The notes beneath the pieces are model-generated. The model was not told where the DNA came from. It searched no databases and saw only the letters and a list, made by a program, of their open reading frames with translations. Below, piece by piece: positions 36,292 to 45,471 of a DNA stretch of 64,000 bases. Each line of letters starts with the position of its first letter. Within the stretch, counting starts at the first letter, position 1. A program made the position numbers and the translations under genes. This stretch comes from JACJXF01 sp964404825 (GTDB lineage Bacteria > Bacteroidota > Bacteroidia > Bacteroidales > GCA-2748055): contig CAYOLQ010000004.1 of the NCBI GenBank assembly GCA_964404825.1, forward strand, positions 1 through 64,000, in the 5' to 3' direction.

Positions 36292-36857
36292 CATTTGCTT
36301 CCCCATTTAAAATGATCAATTTTAAATCCCGCATGGACAAGAATTCGCTCCACAACGGTCATGAGAAGGGCAGTGGTATCTGCCGGCTTGCTGTAGAACG
36401 ATGGTGTAGCGGGCAATATGAGAGATCCCGCGAGAAAAAGCTTTTCCATATTCCTGATATGTATTAAATTATAAGGTGTTTCACGGGGAACCAAAATCAG
36501 GTTTCTTCTCTCTTTTAGCATTACGTCAGCTGATCGTGTGATAAGATCATCGGAAATACCATTGGCAATCCGACCAAGTGTACCCATGGAACAGGGGCAG
36601 ATAATCATTGTGTTGTATCCCGCAGATCCTGAGGCTATTGGGGAAAAGAAATCATCGGGGGAGTATTTTGTAAAAATTTCAGGAACTTCTGGCGGGCTGT
36701 TCAGCTCATGTTCCCAGACCCGGAGTGCTGTTTTGGAAAAAACAATCCCGGCCTCGCTTACCTGATCCTCCATACCGGCAATTTCCTTCATCAAAAGGCT
36801 TGCATAAACCGAACCGCTTGCACCGGTGACTGCGAGAATGATTTTTTTCTTTTCCAT
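36288..36857 (-). CDS. ubiX: UbiX-family flavin prenyltransferase
   Basis: 189 residues with the glycine-rich N-terminal loop AVTGASGSVYASLLMKE and the conserved PCSMGTLGRIANGISDDLITRSADVMLKERRNLILVPRETP. UbiX makes prenylated FMN, the cofactor of UbiD decarboxylases. Its substrates are not obvious here; no UbiD is in the window. It lies one base from the upstream barrel gene, so they share a transcript. Confidence 0.92.
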   Translation of the reverse strand: MEKKKIILAVTGASGSVYASLLMKEIAGMEDQVSEAGIVFSKTALRVWEHELNSPPEVPEIFTKYSPDDFFSPIASGSAGYNTMIICPCSMGTLGRIANGISDDLITRSADVMLKERRNLILVPRETPYNLIHIRNMEKLFLAGSLILPATPSFYSKPADTTALLMTVVERILVHAGFKIDHFKWGSKC

Positions 36858-36858
36858 T

Positions 36859-37467
36859 TTATCTGAACTGATAGTAAACAGTAAAACTCAGTACATTGTT
36901 GTACTGACCCCGGTTTAACATGTAGGTCTGACCGGAAGCGTGGTCACGTGCGGTAAGCAGCGAATAGGTATAACGAAATCCGGCAGCGAGATTGTCGGAA
37001 ATAAAATATCCCAGCCCCGCTGTAGCCTCCAGTGTAAAACGGTGAAAAGGCAGGATCTGGCTTTCGGGTATCTCTCCGTCCTCATTCTCTTCTTTTGATG
37101 CAAGAAGGATTTCTGGAACAGGTCCGGCTTCGAAAAACACTTTTTTGTTATAAATATAGTGTAATAAGAAAGGAATTTCGGCGTAATGCAGACTTGTTTT
37201 GAAGAGGGTGNNNNNNNNNNGATCCATTTCGGTATTTCTCTTGTAGGCTCCTTTCTGAATATACCGGATTTCAGTTTTCCACTTCAGATTTCTGTTAATG
37301 TCGTAGATGGTAAACGCCCCGGCAGTCAATCCCACTTTATTATATCCCGAAAAAAGATCACCGTCCACCTGGCTGGCACTCAATCCCCCGAAAAAACCGC
37401 CGGTAAACGACTGGGAATAAAGAGAAACAGAAAGACAGGATATCAGAAACACAAGTAAATTACGCAA
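36859..37467 (-). CDS. PorT-like outer-membrane beta-barrel protein (with assembly gap)
   Basis: 202 residues with four unknown. The signal peptide ends near SLYSQ (about 19), followed by GGLSASQVDGDLFSGYNKVGLTAGAF and repeated barrel strands, ending in aromatic FTVYYQFR as outer-membrane proteins do. This fits the PorT/OMP_b-brl family. The N run at 37211-37220 replaces a few residues in the middle; frame is kept. Confidence 0.8.
   Translation of the reverse strand: MRNLLVFLISCLSVSLYSQSFTGGFFGGLSASQVDGDLFSGYNKVGLTAGAFTIYDINRNLKWKTEIRYIQKGAYKRNTEMDXXXXTLFKTSLHYAEIPFLLHYIYNKKVFFEAGPVPEILLASKEENEDGEIPESQILPFHRFTLEATAGLGYFISDNLAAGFRYTYSLLTARDHASGQTYMLNRGQYNNVLSFTVYYQFR
37211..37220. other. Assembly gap (10 N)
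   Basis: Ten N inside the PorT-like gene; true size unknown. Confidence 0.98.
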
Positions 37468-37500
37468 GAGTCTGTTTTTTTAATTGAAAATAAATAATTA

Positions 37501-37510
37501 NNNNNNNNNN
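37501..37510. other. Assembly gap (10 N)
   Basis: Ten N just upstream of the PorT-like gene, between it and the cobB 3' end, so the promoter region may be incomplete. Confidence 0.98.
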
Positions 37511-37552
37511 AACGATGAACAAGGATTAGCAATTTTATGGATTAAGTGCACA

Positions 37553-38248
37553 TTACTTCAAATATTCCTCTAATAATATTTTTTTAAGTTTCTGCATTCC
37601 CGATCCGGCTGTGTCCTGAATAAAGACATGCTTCTTTTTCACCGGGGTGTCATACGGTTTTGGGTCGATTAAAAAGACCGGCACAAAAGGAGGAATTGAA
37701 TGTATTAATCCTGCTGCAGGGTAGACATTGAGTGATGTGCCAACTACCAGAAAAATGTCTGCGTTACTGCAGATATCAGCGGCTGTTGATATTGCCGGCA
37801 CCTCTTCACCAAACCAGACTATGTAGGGCCTGAGCTGGGCTCCTTTTTCGCAGGTGTCTCCAACATTCAGTTCGGTACCTTTAAGTTCATAAACAAGTTC
37901 GGGATGTCTGGTACTCTGTGCTTTTTTCAGTTCACCATGCAGGTGGAGCACATTTTTGCTTCCAGCTTTTTCATGAAGATCATCAACATTCTGAGTGATG
38001 ATTTGGACATCGAAGTGCTTCTCAAGTTCAGCCAGGATTAAATGTCCCTTATTAGGAGTTGCAGTTGCCAGTTGACGTCGTCTTTCGTTGTAAAACTCAA
38101 GTACAAGATTCATATCCTTTTTCCATCCTTCGGGGCTTGCAACCTCCATAACATCGTGGTTTTCCCATAATCCATCCATATCCCTGAATGTCTTCAGTCC
38201 ACTTTCAGCACTGATTCCCGCACCTGTTAAAACCACCAGTTTTTTCAT
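37553..38248 (-). CDS. cobB: NAD-dependent sirtuin deacylase, zinc cysteines mostly lost
   Basis: 231 residues. NAD-binding TGAGISAESGLKTFRD (8-23), TQNVDDLHEKAG and the catalytic H104 in LHLHGE. The usual four zinc cysteines are reduced to C133 (GDTCEKGAQLRPYIVWFGE), the first pair being replaced by QSTRH. Some Bacteroidota sirtuins look like this, from memory. Removes acyl groups, possibly succinyl, from lysines. Confidence 0.88.
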   Translation of the reverse strand: MKKLVVLTGAGISAESGLKTFRDMDGLWENHDVMEVASPEGWKKDMNLVLEFYNERRRQLATATPNKGHLILAELEKHFDVQIITQNVDDLHEKAGSKNVLHLHGELKKAQSTRHPELVYELKGTELNVGDTCEKGAQLRPYIVWFGEEVPAISTAADICSNADIFLVVGTSLNVYPAAGLIHSIPPFVPVFLIDPKPYDTPVKKKHVFIQDTAGSGMQKLKKILLEEYLK

Positions 38249-38396
38249 ATCTTCTTTTTTCCAGAGACCTTTAGGTTTTTCTTCCCTCAGAGATAAGGCA
38301 AAAATATGGTTTTTTATTATTAGATGAAATAACTAACTTAGTAAGCCAAGGAAAAAAGTCCTATTTATCAGAAATTCAAACAATTAATACAGGTAA

Positions 38397-40367
38397 ATGA
38401 TTGATCAGGCGACGATAGAAAAGATTTTTGAGACAGCGGATATTGTCGAAGTGATATCTGAATTCGTTCAGTTAAAAAAATCCGGCACCAATTACAAGGG
38501 TCTTAGTCCGTTCAGTAACGAAAAAACCCCTTCATTTATGGTTTCCCCGGCCAAGGGAATATATAAGGATTTCAGTTCAGGCAAAGGAGGGAACGCGGTC
38601 GGATTCCTTATGGAGATCGAAAAACTTTCATATCCCGATGCGCTGAGATATCTGGCCAGAAAGTACAATATTCCTCTTGTTGAAAAGGAAAGGACCGAAG
38701 AAGAGGTTCTTCAGGAAAACGAAAGAGAGAGTCTTCTCGTTGTGAGTTCTTTTGCTCAGAAATATTTCAGCAATAACTTACTGAATTCGGCTGAAGGCAA
38801 GGCGATAGGACTAAAATACTTTAAAGAAAGAGGGATTCGGGAAGACACCATTGATAAGTTTCAGCTGGGATACAGCTTCACAGAGAGAGATGCTTTTTCG
38901 CTGGAGGCGAAGAAAAGCGGGTATAAGGCGGATTATCTGGTAAAGACAGGTCTGAGTATTGAAAAAGGCGGATTGTATTTCGATCGTTTTGCCGGCAGGG
39001 TAATGTTTCCTATTCATGGTATTTCGGGTAATGTTATTGGTTTCGGGGGAAGGACGCTTCGTACGGATAAGGACACAGCCAAATATTTGAACAGTCCGGA
39101 GTCAGAAATTTATCATAAAAGCAAAGTTGTTTACGGACTATTCTTTGCAAAAAAGGCAATAGTTACAACAGAGAAGTGTTATCTGGTTGAAGGATATACC
39201 GATGTGATTTCCATGCATCAGGCCGGTATAGAAAATGTTGTTGCCTCCTCAGGGACAGCCCTCACAGTAGAACAGATAAGGCTAATCAAACGCTTCACTC
39301 AAAATATTACTATAATTTATGATGGTGACGAAGCCGGCATAAAAGCATCCTTCAGGGGAATTGATCTGGTTCTCGAGGAAGGCCTGAATGTGCGGGTATT
39401 GTTGTTGCCCGACGGTGAGGATCCTGATTCATTTTCTAAGAAGCACAGCGCCAGTGAATTTAAGGAATTCATCAATGAAAATGAGAAGGATTTTATTTCC
39501 TTCAAATCCCAGATATTACTTAAGGACACTGTTAATGATCCTATTAAAAAATCCGCTCTTATAACGGATATTGTACGATCTATTTCTGTAATTCCCCAGG
39601 CTATAACCCGTGCTGTTTATATTCGTGAATGCAGCACAATGCTTGAGGTTGATGAAAACGTATTGTTGTCGGAATTAAACAAGATAAGAAGACGTGTTGA
39701 AGAGGCAAAATGGACCTCGCACACCCCTGAAAGGGCAGCTCTTAACACTCCGGCACAACCGCTCCTGCCCTCGTTTGTTGACGAGGTTTATTCGGAATAT
39801 GAAGAAAGGGATATAATTTATTTCCTTTTAAAGTTTGCCAACGAAAAACTACGGCTGCCGGCAGAAAACAATGCGGAAATCAGCGTCGCTGAGTATATAA
39901 TCCGGGAGATTCAGAATGATAACCTGGAATTTACGAATCTGATTTATAAAAAGATTTTTGAAGAGATAAGCCGAAAAACGGAAAAGGCTGAAAGAGTTGA
40001 AGAAAAGAACTTTATCTTCAGTGAAGATAAACGAATCTCTGAGCTGGCCGTTGAAATTTTTACATCCCGCTACGAAATAAGTAAAGTCTGGAAACGCAAA
40101 GATACCTATATTGAACTTCCCGGAGAAAATCTGGGAACTGAGGTTCCAAAGACTGTTTTGGCATATAAGAATAAGATAATTATGATTGCCCTGAATGACT
40201 TGTATCAGAAAATTAGAACTGCTGAAACAGAAAATGAAACAGAAAAAGTATCAGAAATTCAAAAACAGGTTATGAACCTGAATGAGATAAAAAGAATTAT
40301 TTCAAAAGACCTCGGTGAAAGAACTATTATATCTTTTATAGCGGGAGTTTCGAATCAAAAAAGGTAG
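38397..40367 (+). CDS. dnaG: DNA primase DnaG, N-terminal zinc ligands absent
   Basis: 656 residues. The N-terminal domain has the expected fold sequence but all four zinc ligands are replaced: S37 and S40 in GLSPFSNEKTPSF, D58 and S61 in YKDFSSGKGG. The Toprim core is intact (VEGYTDVISMHQAG and the acidic IIYDGDEAG). It makes RNA primers at the fork together with DnaB, which is not in this window. Length is in range for DnaG. I recall similar zinc-less primases in flavobacteria. Confidence 0.93.
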   Translation: MIDQATIEKIFETADIVEVISEFVQLKKSGTNYKGLSPFSNEKTPSFMVSPAKGIYKDFSSGKGGNAVGFLMEIEKLSYPDALRYLARKYNIPLVEKERTEEEVLQENERESLLVVSSFAQKYFSNNLLNSAEGKAIGLKYFKERGIREDTIDKFQLGYSFTERDAFSLEAKKSGYKADYLVKTGLSIEKGGLYFDRFAGRVMFPIHGISGNVIGFGGRTLRTDKDTAKYLNSPESEIYHKSKVVYGLFFAKKAIVTTEKCYLVEGYTDVISMHQAGIENVVASSGTALTVEQIRLIKRFTQNITIIYDGDEAGIKASFRGIDLVLEEGLNVRVLLLPDGEDPDSFSKKHSASEFKEFINENEKDFISFKSQILLKDTVNDPIKKSALITDIVRSISVIPQAITRAVYIRECSTMLEVDENVLLSELNKIRRRVEEAKWTSHTPERAALNTPAQPLLPSFVDEVYSEYEERDIIYFLLKFANEKLRLPAENNAEISVAEYIIREIQNDNLEFTNLIYKKIFEEISRKTEKAERVEEKNFIFSEDKRISELAVEIFTSRYEISKVWKRKDTYIELPGENLGTEVPKTVLAYKNKIIMIALNDLYQKIRTAETENETEKVSEIQKQVMNLNEIKRIISKDLGERTIISFIAGVSNQKR

Positions 40368-40476
40368 TCGGATAGAACAGAATTTCATTTATTTTCAAAA
40401 GATTGCAGGTTAAACAGCATAGCTTCCTTGACTCGATTTACTAAATGCCGTAAATTTAGCATAAATCCAATTAGCT

Positions 40477-41169
40477 ATGAAAATCGATATTTCAAAGTAC
40501 CTGAAAGAAAGGTACCAGGAAACGCAATCGCGTCAGGCTTTTCCGGGTCCGGTAGTGACCATTGCAAGGGATTTGGGCTGTCCTTCAAAAATTCTGGCCA
40601 GCAAGCTGATCGAAAGGTTAAACACAATGGATTATAAATTTTCGAAGAAAATACCCTGGAGATGGATTAGTAAGGAAATTCTTGAGGAATCGGCAAAAGA
40701 GCTGGGAGTCGAACTTGCAGAGATACAATATGTTTTTGAATATAAGACACATGGTGTGTTGGAGGACCTTCTGCTTTCTCACTCAAAAAAGTTCTATAAA
40801 TCAGACCGAAAAATCCGCGACACAGTTGCCAAAGTTATCCGGAATTTTGGTGAAGAGGGAAATGCAGTAATTGTGGGGAGAGGCGGAATTGCTATTACCC
40901 GGGATATCCCTAAATCATTACATATTAAACTGGAAGCGCCATTGGAATGGCGGGCCTTAAGAACAAGTGAAAAACATAATATAACAATGGAGCAGGCAAA
41001 GAAGTATTGTATTGAAATTGATAAAAAAAGGGAGGAATTCAGGAATTACTTCCAGGGGAAAGGAAACGATTATACACGCTTTGACCTTATCTTTAACTGC
41101 ATGACCATTGATTCTGATGAGATTGCAGCCATAATCACCGAAACAATGAAAATCAGAAAAATCATTTGA
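40477..41169 (+). CDS. Cytidylate-kinase-like family protein
   Basis: 230 residues of the Cytidylate_kin2 family. The N-terminal TIARDLGCPSKILASKLIERLN corresponds to the nucleotide-binding segment, and the central VIVGRGGIAITRDIPKSLHIKLEAPLEWR is the family signature. The true substrate is not established. The start lies about 110 bases after dnaG, so they may be one transcript. Confidence 0.85.
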   Translation: MKIDISKYLKERYQETQSRQAFPGPVVTIARDLGCPSKILASKLIERLNTMDYKFSKKIPWRWISKEILEESAKELGVELAEIQYVFEYKTHGVLEDLLLSHSKKFYKSDRKIRDTVAKVIRNFGEEGNAVIVGRGGIAITRDIPKSLHIKLEAPLEWRALRTSEKHNITMEQAKKYCIEIDKKREEFRNYFQGKGNDYTRFDLIFNCMTIDSDEIAAIITETMKIRKII

Positions 41170-41261
41170 GATTGAGAATATATATTCCCGATTCTTTTTG
41201 ATAATGTTGCTTTTTTTACTTGCTTTGATAAGTGAACACAAATACCAGCAAGATTTTCACA

Positions 41262-42149
41262 ATGAGATTTAGCTTTAGGATTTACCTGTTGTTTTTCTTA
41301 TTCATGTTTATCCTTCCCTGTTGCAAAACGAAGAATAAACCGGAGATAGTTATTTCCGAAATTCCGGATACAGAAACAGAGGCTAACACTTCAAAAGTAA
41401 GGCTGATCTTCTACAATATGTACCTTCCGACAGAAATGTCACGACTGTTTGAAAAAGCAGGCGCAAATTATACTCCGGGAATTCTCAATTCAGCTGATAA
41501 TTTCCCGCGTTATGATACCAATTCCAGGATATCGTTAAACATCGGGGTATATGGAGTCGATTTGAGTTACTGCAGGATATTTGGTCAGAATGCAGCAACC
41601 GCAAAATATTTTTCCACTATTCAATTATTATATGAAAAGCTTGGAATACCTGATTCCTATTATGAGGATCTGATAAAGGGACTTGAAAAATATCATAGCG
41701 ATAAAGACTCCCTTGCAAAGTTTGCCAGTGAGGTGTTTGATCGGGCGGATAATTATCTCAGGGAAAACGGAGATGATGCAAATGCAGCATTAATTATTAC
41801 CGGAGGATGGATTGAATCGCTTTATCTGTCGTGCAAAATTGCTGAGGAAAATCCGGAAAACATTGAAATGATGGAGAGAATTGCCAGTCAGAAATACTCC
41901 CTGAACAGCCTGATTTCCCTGTTGGGAAATTATCAGGAAAACATAGTTTTTACAGAATATATCCTCTTATTGAAAAGCTTAAAAGATTCATTTGATAAGT
42001 TCGATATTTATTATACCCGTGAACAGTTTAAACTGGATACCATAAATAAACTTATTTCAACCTCAGACTATGAAGTGAATATTTCGCAGGAAATACTAAA
42101 TGAAATAAATACTAAGGTCAGTGAAATCCGGGCAGATATTGTAAACTAG
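41262..42149 (+). CDS. Predicted lipoprotein of unknown function
   Basis: 295 residues from the ATG at 41262; an earlier GTG at 41232 opens the same frame. The signal peptide is strongly hydrophobic and ends in PCC (C20/C21), a lipobox. The mature part is mostly helical and charged, with KVRLIFYNMYLPTEMSRLFEKAG early. No family was recognised. It precedes a DUF1080 lipoprotein gene by 44 bases. Confidence 0.72.
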   Translation: MRFSFRIYLLFFLFMFILPCCKTKNKPEIVISEIPDTETEANTSKVRLIFYNMYLPTEMSRLFEKAGANYTPGILNSADNFPRYDTNSRISLNIGVYGVDLSYCRIFGQNAATAKYFSTIQLLYEKLGIPDSYYEDLIKGLEKYHSDKDSLAKFASEVFDRADNYLRENGDDANAALIITGGWIESLYLSCKIAEENPENIEMMERIASQKYSLNSLISLLGNYQENIVFTEYILLLKSLKDSFDKFDIYYTREQFKLDTINKLISTSDYEVNISQEILNEINTKVSEIRADIVN

Positions 42150-42193
42150 AGTGAACCACTGTTTTTCTAACATCCCGTTAAAATAAAAAATTT

Positions 42194-43054
42194 ATGATTA
42201 AAAATCTGATAGTTTACTGTTCTGCATTTTTTATTATTACCTCCTGTGCCGGTGATAAAAGGGAATCCCTTTTTAATGGAAAAGATCTGACTGGCTGGTA
42301 CACTTACCTGGCCATTCCCGATTCTTCTGTACAAACCGATCTCCTCCGCGACTCCACCGGAAATTATTTCGAGCCGCTGGGTCTGAATAGCGATTTACTG
42401 AACGTCTTTACGGTAACAGAAACAGATGGTGAAGCAGCCATTAGAATTTCCGGTGAGGTTTTCGGGATTCTGGTGACAGAGAAAGACTATGAAAATTATC
42501 ATCTGTCGATGGAGTTTAAATGGGGAGAAAGTAAATATGCTCCACGTGCTGATAAAAAGCGGGATAGCGGTATTCTTTATCATTCAGTTGGTAAGGAAGG
42601 TGCATGGGGTGGCGTATGGATGAAATCAAAAGAATTTCAGGTGCAGGAAACAGACCTTGGTGATTTTATTGTTGTAGATACTGGCGTAAGCGTAATCCCC
42701 TGTGTTTTCGATAGTTTACAGAATTTGTATTCTTATGATGAAAACGGAAATCCATTGGCTTTTACCGTTAAATACAGCTATTGCCATAAATCTGCTGATT
42801 ACGAAAAACCGCATGGAGAGTGGAATAAAGTGGAAATTTATACACTTGGCGACAGTTCCGTACATCTTGTAAACGGTAATGTTGTTATGAGAACGTATCG
42901 CAACAATGTCTCAGAAAACGGGAAACTTGTTCCTCACACACGGGGAAAAATTCAGCTTCAGTCGGAAGGAGCAGAAGTTTTTTACAGAAAAATCATGCTT
43001 GAAAGTATTTCTGAATTACCTGCGGGAGTTGGAAAAGAGTTGAAGAAAAAATAA
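42194..43054 (+). CDS. DUF1080 (3-keto-disaccharide hydrolase-like) lipoprotein
   Basis: 286 residues. Lipobox TSC (C18), then ESLFNGKDLTGWYTYL, the signature opening of the DUF1080/LamG-like domain, with the DSGILYHSVG and WNKVEIYTLGDSSVHLVNGNVVMR segments. Members act on 3-keto-glycosides or have carbohydrate-binding roles. Probably surface or periplasmic. Substrate unknown. Confidence 0.87.
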   Translation: MIKNLIVYCSAFFIITSCAGDKRESLFNGKDLTGWYTYLAIPDSSVQTDLLRDSTGNYFEPLGLNSDLLNVFTVTETDGEAAIRISGEVFGILVTEKDYENYHLSMEFKWGESKYAPRADKKRDSGILYHSVGKEGAWGGVWMKSKEFQVQETDLGDFIVVDTGVSVIPCVFDSLQNLYSYDENGNPLAFTVKYSYCHKSADYEKPHGEWNKVEIYTLGDSSVHLVNGNVVMRTYRNNVSENGKLVPHTRGKIQLQSEGAEVFYRKIMLESISELPAGVGKELKKK

Positions 43055-43123
43055 GGTTTGAAAAAGAAATTCTTTTTTTGTGGCAGAACACTTCATATGG
43101 TTCATCAAAGTGAAGGACTTTAA

Positions 43124-43717
43124 ATGAACAGGAAATTTGACAAAAGCCTTCTTCGCACCCTGCTTACCGGACTTTTATCACTCTTTACGAAAGATAAAAC
43201 AGAGACCAGGGAAATGTTACCTGTTGTGGATATGGAAGGAAATATCATTGGAAAAGCACGACGCGGTGAGTGTCACTTTAATCCCCAAAGAAAAATATTG
43301 CATCCCGTTGTTCATATGCATGTTTTTAACGATCGGAACGAAATTTATTTGCAACACCGTCTGATGACAAAAAAGGTTCAGCCCGGAAAATGGGATACTG
43401 CAGTAGGGGGGCATGTTTCTTATGGAGAGAGTATTGAATTGAGCCTGCACCGTGAAGCAGGAGAGGAAATCGGGATAAAGGAATTTGTGCCTGAATTTGT
43501 TAAGAGGTATTTATGGGAGACAGAAGTTGAGCAGGAACTGGTACATATGTTTGTCTGCAATGTTAAGGGAGAATTAAAAGTGAATGGTGATGAAATTTCA
43601 GATGGCCGGTTCTGGAAATTCAGTGAAGTCCGTGAAAATCTGGGGAAGGGAGTTTTTACACCCAGTTTTGAAACCGAGTTCGCGATATTATCGGAAGAAA
43701 GAAGGAATGAGAAATAA
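43124..43717 (+). CDS. Nudix hydrolase
   Basis: 197 residues. The Nudix box is complete: GGHVSYGESIELSLHREAGEEIGI (Gx5Ex7REUxEExGU). The upstream LQHRLMTKKVQPGKWDTAVGGH is typical of the Idi-like/8-oxo branch. The N-terminal 30 residues are basic and hydrophobic, and not part of the fold. It may hydrolyse nucleoside diphosphate derivatives or act in isoprenoid isomerisation; the sequence does not decide. Confidence 0.88.
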   Translation: MNRKFDKSLLRTLLTGLLSLFTKDKTETREMLPVVDMEGNIIGKARRGECHFNPQRKILHPVVHMHVFNDRNEIYLQHRLMTKKVQPGKWDTAVGGHVSYGESIELSLHREAGEEIGIKEFVPEFVKRYLWETEVEQELVHMFVCNVKGELKVNGDEISDGRFWKFSEVRENLGKGVFTPSFETEFAILSEERRNEK

Positions 43718-43762
43718 CACTCTTTGACGGCTGCCAGGATTAAAAAGGAAACGGCTTTTTTA

Positions 43763-44530
43763 TCAGAATAGTTTAAGATTTTCCGGCAGATTCTTTAATA
43801 CTTTCCGGGTTGTCTTATACCCAATTTCATATATTTCCTGAGCCTTATCCGGATTGAGAATATTATATTTTTCGAGTTCCGGCGGCTGGATAAACAGATC
43901 GAATTTACGTGATTTGGCTTTCAGGTCTTTCTCCAGTCCGATATTGAAAACACGTTCAGCAATTACAAAAATATTTGTAAAAGAATCCTGATAGCCATAA
44001 GGATTGACATAAGAACCAATAATTCGTTTGCACTTTCGATGAATAGGTGCAATTGGCAGGTTATCAAGAACACCACCGTCAACATAATGAATACCACGGA
44101 TAATGTGAGGTTTAAAGACCACAGGAATACTTGAGGATGCTAAAACAGCTTCAATGACACTTCCGGAGTTAAAATATTTAATTTTTCCATGGTTCAGATC
44201 CGTGGCTGCCACAAATAAAGGGATCCGGAGATCTTCAAAATTTTTAGCACGAATATGTTTTTGCAGAATTTTTTGCATTCCACTCATTTCCAGCAGGCCG
44301 TCTTTTGGAATTCCAAAGCTGAGGTAATCAAGACGCTTGTTTTTACTGAGTATCTGAAGAATTTCCAGAGGTTTATATCCATCTGCATAAAACGCCCCCG
44401 CAATGGAACCCGCGCTGGTACCCGAAATGCAATCGGGAAAGATTCCCGCTTCATTGAGGGCCTGAAGGACGCCAAGATGGCTGAAGCCTCTGGCTCCACC
44501 TCCGCTCAGAACAATACCGGTCTGATACAT
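43763..44530 (-). CDS. Patatin-like phospholipase
   Basis: 255 residues. Oxyanion glycines in LSGGGARGFSHLG, nucleophile S39 in GTSAG, and the catalytic Asp in HYVDGGVLDNLP. Serine-Asp dyad hydrolases of lipids; here without signal peptide, so likely cytoplasmic, as in RssA-type proteins. Single gene. Confidence 0.92.
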   Translation of the reverse strand: MYQTGIVLSGGGARGFSHLGVLQALNEAGIFPDCISGTSAGSIAGAFYADGYKPLEILQILSKNKRLDYLSFGIPKDGLLEMSGMQKILQKHIRAKNFEDLRIPLFVAATDLNHGKIKYFNSGSVIEAVLASSSIPVVFKPHIIRGIHYVDGGVLDNLPIAPIHRKCKRIIGSYVNPYGYQDSFTNIFVIAERVFNIGLEKDLKAKSRKFDLFIQPPELEKYNILNPDKAQEIYEIGYKTTRKVLKNLPENLKLF

Positions 44531-44983
44531 TTTTTTGGTGAATTATTTACTAAGATAGTTATTTCTGCCTTGTCAAATTGAGTTAATACTGATGTAAAAT
44601 ACTGATTTTTGAAATATTAGAATTCTGTTTGAAGCAGATAATTAAATAAAAAGGATTCACTTGTCAGTGAAAATATACTCTACGTCAAATGAATGTTAAA
44701 TTATGTGCGAATATTAAAAACATGAAATAATTTTGTAACCTAATAAGAATTAATTCGTTTTACCAATTATTAGCAAAGAACCTGAAGTATTTATGTGGCA
44801 TTTTCTGTAGGAAAGGGCATATATTAAGGGATGTTAAGATCATCTGATTATCAGGGGAACGCGGGGAATATTGATTTTGGGTTTGGTCTGTTATGTTTTA
44901 TGCAGTATAATAGAGCAGGAATTGAAGATTTGCATTTTTAAAATAATAGAATTCGAATCAGGCCAGATGAAAAATAAAAAAGT
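44531..44983. other. Intergenic region before siaC-like gene
   Basis: About 450 AT-rich bases between a minus-strand and a plus-strand gene. I saw no reading frame, RNA or repeat that I would defend. It probably holds both promoters. Confidence 0.4.
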
Positions 44984-45442
44984 ATGAAAGATCTAAATAA
45001 TATAGTAACCGCTGGAAGCGAAAAGACCCCGGACATAAATTTTAACTATCTTAACGGGGAACTTAGATTCTCGGGGAGATCCATTCCTGAAAATGCCAAT
45101 AAGGTTTATGAGCCGCTTTTGAACTGGGTAATTGAGTATATTAAAATACCACAAAAGACTACAAATTTACACCTGAACCTTGAGTATTACAATTCAGCCT
45201 CTACCATTTGGTTTGCCAAGATTGTAAGAGCTTTAAGCAAAATTACCAAAAAAGACTCTGTCCTGATTATCCACATATACGTAGAGTACAAAGATTTTGA
45301 CAGTCTTGAAATGGATGATTTAAGTGATATTGTTGGAGCGTTAGTCGGCAAAATAGAAAACGCAAAAATTAGTATTGGTATTAAAGTCTGCGGTCTCGAC
45401 CGTCAGGGTAAAATTGTCAAGGATGCGATGATTTTTATTTAA
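44984..45442 (+). CDS. SiaC-family (DUF1987) regulatory protein
   Basis: 152 residues of the SiaC group: TPDINFNYLNGELRFSGRSIPENANKVYEPLLNWVIEY, followed by NLEYYNSASTIW with Ser/Thr residues at the region phosphorylated in SiaC. In Pseudomonas SiaC is controlled by the SiaA phosphatase and SiaB kinase and activates a diguanylate cyclase. No SiaA, SiaB or cyclase gene is adjacent here, so this is an orphan. Confidence 0.88.
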   Translation: MKDLNNIVTAGSEKTPDINFNYLNGELRFSGRSIPENANKVYEPLLNWVIEYIKIPQKTTNLHLNLEYYNSASTIWFAKIVRALSKITKKDSVLIIHIYVEYKDFDSLEMDDLSDIVGALVGKIENAKISIGIKVCGLDRQGKIVKDAMIFI

Positions 45443-45471
45443 GAACCCTTCCGGCACCTCGAAAAACCTAC

